Part shown: one piece after another, positions 9,324-16,402 of the stretch
How the letters are laid out: each line of letters begins with the position of its first letter
Position numbering within the stretch: the stretch's first letter is position 1
Assembly: GCF_001421165.1 (NCBI RefSeq)
Contig: NZ_LMKB01000004.1
Span: 57,827-121,826, forward strand
Length of the DNA stretch: 64,000 nucleotides
Source: Frigoribacterium sp. Leaf8
Lineage (GTDB): Bacteria; Actinomycetota; Actinomycetes; Actinomycetales; Microbacteriaceae
Direction: 5' to 3'
Program-made: the position numbers and the translations under genes
Notes under the pieces: model-generated
The model's database searches: none
Told to the model about the DNA's origin: nothing
What the model saw: the letters and a program-made list of their open reading frames with translations, nothing else

Positions 9324-10046
9324 CTACGCGGCGCCCGGCGCGAGGAAGCCCGTCTCGTAGGCCAGGATCACCAGCTGCGCCCGGTCGTGGGCATCGAGCT
9401 TGGTCATGATGCGGTTGACGTGGGTCTTCGCGGTGTGCGGCGAGATGACCAGGTCGGTGGCGATCTCGGCGTTGGCGCGACCCCGGGCGACGAGCAGCAG
9501 CACCTCGCGCTCACGGTCGGTGAGGTGCGCGAGCCCGGCCGGCACGGCCGGCGACGACGCCCCCGACGACGACTCCCCTGACGACGTCGTCCCCGAGACC
9601 GATCCCGCCCCGCCACCACCCGGCAGGACGTACTTCTCGATGAGGCTGCGGGTCGCGACGGGCGACAGCAGCGACTCCCCCGCGTGGACGGCCCGCACCG
9701 CCCGGACGATCTCGTCGGGCTCCGCGCCCTTGCCGATGAACCCGCTCGCCCCGGCGCGCAGGGCCGCGACGAGGTACTCGTCCTCCTCGAACGTCGTGAG
9801 GATCAGCACCTTCGTCCCGGCGAGCAGCGGGTCGGCGCAGATCTCGGCCGTCGCGCCGATGCCGTCGAGCTCGGGCATGCGGATGTCCATCACGACCACG
9901 TCCGGCCTCAGCGCCGACGCCCGCATCACCGCCTCCCGGCCGTTCACGGCGTCGCCCACGACCTCGACCCCGTCCTCGCCGTCGAGGATGTCGGTCACGG
10001 CCTGACGGATCAGCGGCTGGTCGTCGACGACGAGCACGGTCGTCAC
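9324..10046 (-). CDS. Two-component response regulator, NarL/LuxR family
   Basis: 240 residues. Receiver domain 1-120 with acidic pocket VVDDQ, phospho-acceptor Asp in VVMDIRMPELDG, conserved Thr in LILTTFEEDEY and Lys in FIGKG. A Gly/Ser-rich linker (about 152-172) leads to a LuxR-type helix-turn-helix (LTDREREVLLLVARGRANAE ... HTAKTHVNRIMTKL). Phosphorylated by the overlapping kinase, it should bind DNA as a dimer. The palindrome at 11380-11397, between the kinase and the divergent ABC exporter, is its likely site. Confidence 0.93.
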   Translation of the reverse strand: MTTVLVVDDQPLIRQAVTDILDGEDGVEVVGDAVNGREAVMRASALRPDVVVMDIRMPELDGIGATAEICADPLLAGTKVLILTTFEEDEYLVAALRAGASGFIGKGAEPDEIVRAVRAVHAGESLLSPVATRSLIEKYVLPGGGGAGSVSGTTSSGESSSGASSPAVPAGLAHLTDREREVLLLVARGRANAEIATDLVISPHTAKTHVNRIMTKLDAHDRAQLVILAYETGFLAPGAA

Positions 10047-11323
10047 GAGACTCCCCCGCTCCCACCGGACGAGCCGGCCGAGCCCGACGAGCCGGCCGAG
10101 CCCGACGAGCCGGCCGAGCCCGACGAGCCGGCCATGTCGCCCCCACGGGTCACCGGCAGCACGGCCGCCAGCCGGAAGCCGCCCGGCGTCGGCCCGGTCT
10201 CGACGACGCCCCGCACCGAGGCGACGCGTTCGCGCAGTCCGAGCAGCCCGTACCCGCCACGGACGTCCACCGCTTCGGTCACGTCCCTCGACGCCGGCAC
10301 GGGGTTCGTCACCACGACCGACACCTCGTGCTCGTCGACCGCGACGAGCACGTGGGCGCGGTTCTCGCCGCCGTGCTTGCCGGCGTTCGTCAGCCCCTCC
10401 TGCACGACCCGGTACGCGACGAGGTCGACCGCGCCCGTGACCGCGGCGAGCGGGCCCTCGACCCGCGTTCTCACGACGAGGCCCGCGTCGGCGAACCCTG
10501 CCACGAGCTCGTCGAGTCGTGCGAGGCCCGGCTGCGGCGACGCGACCCGCTCGGAGTCCCCGGCGCGCAGCACCTCGAGCAGGTCGCCGATCTCGCCGAG
10601 GACGGTCCGGGAGGCGCGGCGGATGGTCGCGAGGGCCGTCACCGCCTTCTCGGGTCGCGTCTCGATCGCCGACGACGCGACGCCCGCGTTGAGGCTGATC
10701 ACCGAGATCTGGTGGGCGACGGCGTCGTGCAGGTCGCGAGCGATGCGCAACCGCTCCTCGGCCACCCGGCGCGAGGCCTCGGCCTCACGGGTGCGTTCGG
10801 CTCGCTCGGCGCGTTCGGTGACGGCCTCGATGTACTCCCGTCGGGAGCGGCTGGCGTCGCCCGCCGCGGCGGCGAAGGCGACCAGGAGCGTGAACTGGAC
10901 CACGGGCAGGTCGACGACGCGTCCCCCGACCCCCAGCAGGCCGAGCAGGGCGACGGCCAGGACCGTGACGACCGTCACGACGATGGTGCGGCGGCGCGGG
11001 GTCCGCGCGGCCACGGCGAAGACGGCGATGCCGGTGGCGAGGACGACGCCCGGTGCGAGCGTGCCGAGCAGGGCGGCGATGCCGAACAGGCCGACGATCG
11101 CGGCGAGCACCGGGACGGGGCGTCGACGACGGAACGGCAGCAGGACGACGGGGGCGAGGACGACCGCGACGGCCAGCCCGCCGGTCGGCCGGAACCCCGC
11201 GACGGGGAAGGGGGCGAACGCCGCACCGACGACGAGCACCGCGGCGAGCGTGTCGCCCAGCCACCAGGGGACGCGAGGTCGCGGGTAGGCGGGCTCGCGC
11301 CTCCTGCCGTCCGTCGTCGTCAT
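10043..11323 (-). CDS. Two-component sensor histidine kinase, NarL-partner (HisKA_3) type
   Basis: About 426 residues. The N-terminal half has a string of hydrophobic segments (about residues 15-145), so it is an integral membrane sensor with little extracellular loop. The dimerisation/phospho-acceptor motif is RIARDLHDAVAHQISVI (HisKA_3; His in LHD). The ATPase part shows NAGKHGG (N box) and GGYGLLGLRERV (G box). The ATG at 11323 is chosen; longer frames upstream are antisense to the divergent promoter. The extreme C-terminus is a Gly-Ser-Ala repeat encoded by an 18-bp tandem repeat. Its stop overlaps the regulator start by 4 bp. Confidence 0.9.
   Translation of the reverse strand: MTTTDGRRREPAYPRPRVPWWLGDTLAAVLVVGAAFAPFPVAGFRPTGGLAVAVVLAPVVLLPFRRRRPVPVLAAIVGLFGIAALLGTLAPGVVLATGIAVFAVAARTPRRRTIVVTVVTVLAVALLGLLGVGGRVVDLPVVQFTLLVAFAAAAGDASRSRREYIEAVTERAERAERTREAEASRRVAEERLRIARDLHDAVAHQISVISLNAGVASSAIETRPEKAVTALATIRRASRTVLGEIGDLLEVLRAGDSERVASPQPGLARLDELVAGFADAGLVVRTRVEGPLAAVTGAVDLVAYRVVQEGLTNAGKHGGENRAHVLVAVDEHEVSVVVTNPVPASRDVTEAVDVRGGYGLLGLRERVASVRGVVETGPTPGGFRLAAVLPVTRGGDMAGSSGSAGSSGSAGSSGSAGSSGGSGGVS
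10068..10133. repeat. 18-bp tandem repeat in the kinase C-terminus
   Basis: Three full units of GACGAGCCGGCCGAGCCC plus a 12-bp partial unit, all identical. It encodes SGSAGS-type repeats at the end of the histidine kinase. Being a multiple of 3 it stays in frame, and identical units suggest recent slippage. Confidence 0.9.
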
Positions 11324-11379
11324 GACCCCATCGTGCCCTGGAACGGCGGTGGCCGAGTCCCCCTCTGGCCCGACGTCGC

Positions 11380-11397
11380 GTACCGCAGGTGCGGTAC
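11380..11397. promoter_or_regulatory. Palindromic operator between kinase and ABC exporter
   Basis: GTACCGCA-GG-TGCGGTAC is a perfect 8-bp inverted repeat with a 2-bp centre, 107 bp upstream of the ABC ATPase start and 57 bp upstream of the kinase start. Its size and spacing fit a dimeric NarL-type regulator, so I infer it is bound by the adjacent response regulator. Confidence 0.6.
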
Positions 11398-11503
11398 TCG
11401 ACGGCCGGCAGGTGTCCGCGGTGGGGGGACGACCCGGTCGGCGCGGCCCGCGAGGGTGGGTCTCGGCCCCGGAGACACCGGGGCCGTCAGCGACAGGAGC
11501 ACC

Positions 11504-12199
11504 ATGGCGCCGATCATCTCGGTCCGAGACGTCCACCGTTCGTACGGGCGCGGCCCGAACCGGTTCGAGGCCCTGAAGGGGGTGAGCTTCGACGTCGCCG
11601 AGGGCGAGAGCGTCGCGATCGTCGGCAAGAGCGGCTCGGGCAAGTCGACCCTGATGCACGTGCTCGCCCTGCTCGACGCCCCGACGACCGGCACCGTCGA
11701 GCTCGAGGGGGTCGACACGAGCACGCTCAAGGGAGGGCGCCTCAACCGGACGCGCAACAAGACGTTCGGCTTCGTGTTCCAGCAGTTCTTCCTGACGTCG
11801 AGCTCGTCGGTGCTCGAGAACGTCGTGCTGCCGATGAAGATCGCGGGCGTGCCCCGCGGCGAACGCCGTCGCCGCGGCCTGGCGGCCCTCGAGCAGCTCG
11901 AGCTCGCCGACAAGGCGAAGAACAAGGCCCTGAACCTGTCAGGTGGTCAGAAGCAGCGCACGGTGATCGCGCGCGCGCTGGTCAACGACCCGCGCATCAT
12001 CTTCGCCGACGAGCCCACCGGCAACCTCGACACGGCGACCGGGGCGGTCGTCGAGGACATCCTGTTCTCGTTGAACCGCGAGAACGGCATCACGCTGATC
12101 GTGGTGACCCACGACGAGGAGCTCGCGGCGCGCTGCGACCGGCGCATCGTGATCCGCGACGGGTTGATCGTCGACGACAGGGCCGAGGTGGCCGCATGA
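11504..12199 (+). CDS. ABC transporter ATPase, MacB/LolD-like
   Basis: 231 residues. Walker A GKSGSGKST, Q-loop FVFQQFF, signature LSGGQKQR, Walker B RIIFADEPTGNLD and H-loop VTHDEE are complete. The ADEPTGNLD form is typical of the MacB/FtsE/LolD class that energises peptide, lipid or drug export. ATG at 11504 has AGGAG 5 nt upstream. It overlaps its permease by 4 bp, and the divergent two-component system suggests induction by a membrane-active compound. Confidence 0.93.
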   Translation: MAPIISVRDVHRSYGRGPNRFEALKGVSFDVAEGESVAIVGKSGSGKSTLMHVLALLDAPTTGTVELEGVDTSTLKGGRLNRTRNKTFGFVFQQFFLTSSSSVLENVVLPMKIAGVPRGERRRRGLAALEQLELADKAKNKALNLSGGQKQRTVIARALVNDPRIIFADEPTGNLDTATGAVVEDILFSLNRENGITLIVVTHDEELAARCDRRIVIRDGLIVDDRAEVAA

Positions 12200-13506
12200 C
12201 GACCCTCGACCTGCTGCTGACCGCCGTCTCGAACACGTTCCGGTCGAAGACGCGGACGATCTTGACCGTCCTGGCGATCTTCGTCGGCGCCTTCACGCTG
12301 ACGCTGACGAGCGGGCTGGGCACCGGCATCAACGCCTACATCGACGACACGGTCTCGGCCGTGGGCTCGTCCGACACGATGACGGTCACGAAGGCCTCCG
12401 ACGACGCGCAGGGTCTCGGCGGGGCGAACTCGGGCCCGACCGAGTACGACCCCGACACCGTCGCCGCGGGCGGGTTCGGTGCCCCCGGGGCGACCGTCGT
12501 CGCCCTGACCCCGGACGACGTGACGACCCTCGAGGGCGTCGACGGCGTGCTGGCCGTGCAGCCGACCGAGTCGCTCGCGACCGACTACGTCGAGGGCGAG
12601 AGCGGCACGAAGTACGTCGTCTCGGCGAGCGCCCTCGTGCCCGGGCAGCAACTCACCCTGACGGCGGGCGCCCAGCCCGACGACGACGCGACCGACCTGC
12701 AGGTGGTCGTCCCGACGTCGTACGTCGGTCCCCTGGGGTTCGCGGACGACGAGGCGGCCGTCGGTCGGTCCGTCACGCTCGCCGTGACCGACGCCACGCG
12801 CACGCAGCACACGGTCGCCGCGACCGTCGTCGGCGTCGCGGAGGAGAGCATCGCCTCGCCCGCTGGAGCGGCGGTCACCCCGAACGCGGCCCTCGGCACG
12901 GCCCTGTTCGACGCGCAGAACGTCGGGCTGCCCGCCGACCAGGTCGACCGCTACGCGCAGGCCACGGTGCGGTTCGCCGCGGACGCGTCCGACCGGCAGG
13001 TGAGCGACCTCAAGGAGCGTCTCGCCTCCGCCGGCTACACCGGCACCACCGTCGCCGACCAGCTGGGCACGTTCACCACGGTGATCGACGGCATCGTGCT
13101 CGTGCTCAACGCCTTCGCGATCATCGCCCTGCTCGCGGCGAGCTTCGGCATCGTCAACACGCTGCTGATGAGCGTGCAGGAGCGCACCCGCGAGATCGGC
13201 CTGATGAAGGCCATGGGCATGGGCAGCGGCAAGGTGTTCGGCCTGTTCAGCCTCGAAGCCGCGTTCATCGGGTTCCTCGGCAGCGCGATCGGCGTGGGCG
13301 TCGCGATGATCGCGGGCAGCGTCGTCAGCGCCACCCTGGCCGGGTCGCTGCTGTCGAACCTGCCCGGGCTGACGCTGATCGCGTTCGACCCCGTGTCGAT
13401 CGCGCTGATCATCGTCGTGGTCATGGTGATCGCGTTCCTGGCCGGCACGCTGCCCGCCGCGCGCGCCGCGAAGGCCGACCCGGTGGAGTCGCTGCGCTAT
13501 GAGTGA
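12196..13506 (+). CDS. ABC transporter permease, MacB/FtsX-like
   Basis: 436 residues. One N-terminal transmembrane helix (about 20-42), a large extracytoplasmic domain of about 240 residues (MacB periplasmic-core type), then three C-terminal membrane helices separated by RTREIGLMKAMGMG, the usual coupling-helix motif of the FtsX fold. It ends AAKADPVESLRYE, also standard for the family. Partner of the preceding ATPase; substrate unknown. Confidence 0.9.
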   Translation: MTTLDLLLTAVSNTFRSKTRTILTVLAIFVGAFTLTLTSGLGTGINAYIDDTVSAVGSSDTMTVTKASDDAQGLGGANSGPTEYDPDTVAAGGFGAPGATVVALTPDDVTTLEGVDGVLAVQPTESLATDYVEGESGTKYVVSASALVPGQQLTLTAGAQPDDDATDLQVVVPTSYVGPLGFADDEAAVGRSVTLAVTDATRTQHTVAATVVGVAEESIASPAGAAVTPNAALGTALFDAQNVGLPADQVDRYAQATVRFAADASDRQVSDLKERLASAGYTGTTVADQLGTFTTVIDGIVLVLNAFAIIALLAASFGIVNTLLMSVQERTREIGLMKAMGMGSGKVFGLFSLEAAFIGFLGSAIGVGVAMIAGSVVSATLAGSLLSNLPGLTLIAFDPVSIALIIVVVMVIAFLAGTLPAARAAKADPVESLRYE

Positions 13507-13512
13507 CGCCGA

Positions 13513-13525
13513 GGAGGCGCGGGTC
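13513..13525 (+). repeat. Copy of the dispersed GGAGGCGCGGGTC motif
   Basis: Exact 13-mer between the convergent permease and TetR genes, touching the TetR stop codon. It is given here as the clearest intergenic example; the finding on this motif lists the other positions. Confidence 0.8.
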
Positions 13526-14177
13526 AGCCCCGGAAGGACGCCCCGGTCTCGTGCTCCAGCAGCGTCCACATCCAGTCGAGTGCGAGGCCGGGAGTGAGGC
13601 CGGGGGCCTTCTGGGCGAGCTGGGTCGCGAGGCCGTCGCTGTAGGCCGCGAGCTTGAGGGCGAGCGCCGACGGGTCGGCCGTCGCGAACCGGCCCTGCTC
13701 GATCCCGCGGCGGAGCGTGCGGGTCAGGCAGGCCTCCCACACGCGGATGCGCTCGACGTACTCGGCGGCGACGGCGGGCTTGCGCGCCACGGCCGTCCAG
13801 TAGTCGGACCAGAGCCGCCAGTGCTCGTCGGTCGCGTCGGTGTCGGCGAACAGGGGCTCGACGAGCATCCGCACCCCCACGACCGGGTCGGGCTCGACGT
13901 CGACCGCCTCGATGATCGACGAGTAGAACCGGGCGGTCTCGAGCACGACGACCTCGTTGAGGATCTCGGCGACGCCGTCGAAGTGGTAGGTCACGGTGCC
14001 GACCGAGACCCCGGCCGCGGCGGCGATGTCGCGCAGTCGGGTCGCCCCCATGCCCTCGCGGACGATCACCTCACGGGCGGCCTCGACGATGGACGCCCGC
14101 CGGACGACCGGCTTCTGCCGCACGCCCGCGCCGCCCGTGGCCACGCCGCTCACGCCGCCGCCGCCCGCGCCGCTCAC
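13524..14177 (-). CDS. TetR-family transcriptional regulator
   Basis: About 217 residues. After a Gly/Ala-rich start, residues about 28-70 hold a TetR helix-turn-helix (ASIVEAAREVIVREGMGAT, then IAAAAGVSVGTVTYHFDG). The C-terminal helices would bind ligand. The GTG at 14177 overlaps the hydrolase stop (GTGA); a later GTG at 14147 is also possible. As last gene of the peptide-import operon it is the obvious repressor of the palindrome at 22222-22243, giving autoregulation and ligand-induced uptake; this is inference. Confidence 0.9.
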   Translation of the reverse strand: MSGAGGGGVSGVATGGAGVRQKPVVRRASIVEAAREVIVREGMGATRLRDIAAAAGVSVGTVTYHFDGVAEILNEVVVLETARFYSSIIEAVDVEPDPVVGVRMLVEPLFADTDATDEHWRLWSDYWTAVARKPAVAAEYVERIRVWEACLTRTLRRGIEQGRFATADPSALALKLAAYSDGLATQLAQKAPGLTPGLALDWMWTLLEHETGASFRG

Positions 14178-16402
14178 GCCGACGTCCGGGGCACGAGCTC
14201 GTCGAAGGTCCGGTCGGCGACGAGCACCGTCTCGGCCCCGGGCCCGCCGTCCCGGGCCCAGGCGCGCACGGTGTTCTCGACGCGGAACGCCTCGGCCGAG
14301 GCCGTGACGCGCGACGTGGTCTCGAGCCACGCCTTCCAGGTCGGCTTCTCGAGTCCGATCGCCCAGCGCGACTCGGCCGACGCCGACAGCGGGTCGCCGT
14401 CGACGATGCGGTAGGTCTCGCGGCTGTCCTCGGTGAAGACCAGGCCGTCGGGGTATTCGCGTCCGCCGCCGTAGCCGGGGTCGACGTCGAGCACCCACTC
14501 GCCCGTGCCGACGTCGTGCGAGACGCTGCGCTGGGGCAGGTCCGTGGCCGGCGGCAGGGCGCGGACGGCCAGGGGCTCGGCCCGCTCGGGCGCCTCGAAC
14601 GCGACGCCGTCGTCGACCGGGTGCTCCACCGACCCGTCGCCGGGCTCGCGCGTCCACAGGGGCAGCGTCACGCTGCTGCGCGACGGGTCGAGGGTGAGGG
14701 TCGCCTCGACCGGGTGCGGCCAGACCCACGGCCAGTAGGCGCTCGACACGGCGATCCGGAGGCGGTGGCCGGCCGGGAAGGAGTGCCCGGTCGAGACCAG
14801 GGCGACGCGCACGACCTGCTCGACCCGCGCCTCCATCGGGTCGTCGGCGCGGTCGCGTCCGTTCCGCTTGTTGAGGTTGAGCACGCCGCGGGTGACGAGC
14901 GTCGACGAACCGTCGGGGGCGACGTCGCAAAGGCGCACGACGACGGTGCCGTCGGGCACGTCGCTCGCCACGGCGAGGTCGGCGACGACGCTGCCCAGGA
15001 CGTCCAGCGGCGAGTCGACCGGCAGGTCGAAGCAGACCGAGCGGCCGTCCTCGGCGCGCTGGTCGGGCGGCAGGTCGGTCGCGTTGCCGAACGGGAAGAA
15101 GCGCCCCGCGTCGAGGCCGGTGCTCTGCGGCGAGCGCACGACGACGGGGCCGTCCGCCCCGCCACGCAGCGAGACCAGCGGCACGACCCGGTCCTCGGTC
15201 TCGTGCGCCGGCCATGTGGAGGCCGCGACCCAGCGCCCGGTCCGCTCGGCGTAGTACGTCGCCGGCGGCTCGGAGTCGTTGATCCAGGCGCGCAGCGCGG
15301 GCTCGGCGTCGACGCCGTTGGGGCAGTCGAGCAGCCAGCGGTCCCACCAGCGCAGGGTCTCCTGCAGGAACCCGATGCCCGGGCCGGGCGCCAGCCCGCG
15401 GTCCGGGTACTGGTGCGACCACGGCCCGATGATGCCCTTGACCGGTGCGTCGACGTTCTCGACCAGGCGCAGCACGGCGTCGCGGTACGGGTCGGCCCAG
15501 CCGCCCACGGCGAGGACGGCGGCCGTGATCGACGAGTAGTCCTCGCAGACGCTGCCGTGCCGCCAGTAGTCGTCGCGTTCCTGGTGCGAGAGCCAGGTCG
15601 TCGTCATCGGTCGGTTGTGTTCGAGCCGCTCGCGCCAGCGGGCGACCCAGTCGGCGCCGACGACCTCGGGCCTCGGCGGGCGCGAGTTGAACGCGAACAT
15701 CGTGCCGCCCCACGACGCCATGTCGATGCCGAGCACGGCGCCGCCCATGTAGTGCACGTCGTTGTCGTAGCGGTCGTCGGTCGAGCAGACGGTGACGATC
15801 GCCTTGAGGGCCGCCGGAGCCCGCCCGGCGAGCTGCAGCGCGTTGAACCCGCCCCACGAGATGCCGAACGCGCCGACCGCGCCGGTCGACCAGGGCCGGG
15901 CGGCGAGCCACTCGATCAGGGCGATGCCGTCGTCGAGCTCCTGCACCGAGTACTCGTCGTCGAAGAGGCCGTCGCTCGACCCCGTGCCGCGGATGTCGAC
16001 CCGCACCGACGCGTAGCCGTGCGCGGCGTACCAGGGGTGCCGCTCGCTGTCGCGCGGAGCCGTCCAGTCGTCGAGCCGGTAGGGCAGGTACTCGAGCAGC
16101 ACCGGCACGGGCTCGTCGACCACGGGGGCCCAGATGCGGGCGTGCAGTCGCGTCCCGTCGGGCATCGGCACCCACTCGTCGCGCACCTCGACCTCGAGCG
16201 GGCCGCTGCCGTGCGGGCGGTCGGAATCCTGCCGCCCGGGGGCGTCGGCGAGGTCGGCGCGCGGGGCTCCGAGGGTGCGGACTCCCCCGGCCCACGCGGG
16301 CTCCTGCAGGAGGCGCGGGTCGCCCAGGAGGCGCGGGTCGCGTGCGCCGTCCCCCCGCTCGTCTCGCCCGGATGCCGTGCCGGTCCTGCCGCTCGTGCTC
16401 AC
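14174..16402 (-). CDS. CocE/NonD-family serine hydrolase (X-Pro dipeptidyl-peptidase-like)
   Basis: 742 residues. Alpha/beta-hydrolase part with RVDIRGTGSSDG, nucleophile elbow FGISWGG (Ser), an Asp region near NVDAPVKGIIGPW and catalytic His in GPWSHQYP. The C-terminal third is the jelly-roll domain of the S15/CocE family (SAYWPWVWPHPVEATL). Such enzymes cleave acyl esters or X-Pro peptides. No signal peptide, so it probably acts in the cytoplasm on what the transporter brings in. The first 60 residues are disordered and contain RDPRLLGDPRLLQE, encoded by two tandem copies of the dispersed motif. Confidence 0.88.
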   Translation of the reverse strand: MSTSGRTGTASGRDERGDGARDPRLLGDPRLLQEPAWAGGVRTLGAPRADLADAPGRQDSDRPHGSGPLEVEVRDEWVPMPDGTRLHARIWAPVVDEPVPVLLEYLPYRLDDWTAPRDSERHPWYAAHGYASVRVDIRGTGSSDGLFDDEYSVQELDDGIALIEWLAARPWSTGAVGAFGISWGGFNALQLAGRAPAALKAIVTVCSTDDRYDNDVHYMGGAVLGIDMASWGGTMFAFNSRPPRPEVVGADWVARWRERLEHNRPMTTTWLSHQERDDYWRHGSVCEDYSSITAAVLAVGGWADPYRDAVLRLVENVDAPVKGIIGPWSHQYPDRGLAPGPGIGFLQETLRWWDRWLLDCPNGVDAEPALRAWINDSEPPATYYAERTGRWVAASTWPAHETEDRVVPLVSLRGGADGPVVVRSPQSTGLDAGRFFPFGNATDLPPDQRAEDGRSVCFDLPVDSPLDVLGSVVADLAVASDVPDGTVVVRLCDVAPDGSSTLVTRGVLNLNKRNGRDRADDPMEARVEQVVRVALVSTGHSFPAGHRLRIAVSSAYWPWVWPHPVEATLTLDPSRSSVTLPLWTREPGDGSVEHPVDDGVAFEAPERAEPLAVRALPPATDLPQRSVSHDVGTGEWVLDVDPGYGGGREYPDGLVFTEDSRETYRIVDGDPLSASAESRWAIGLEKPTWKAWLETTSRVTASAEAFRVENTVRAWARDGGPGAETVLVADRTFDELVPRTSA
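16307..16339 (+). repeat. Two adjacent copies of the dispersed motif inside a CDS
   Basis: GGAGGCGCGGGTC occurs at 16309-16321 and again at 16327-16339, 18 bp apart, in the N-terminal disordered segment of the CocE-type hydrolase. Read from the minus strand each gives Asp-Pro-Arg-Leu-Leu, a different frame from the Arg-Ala-Ser or Glu-Ala-Arg readings seen in other genes. Confidence 0.85.
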
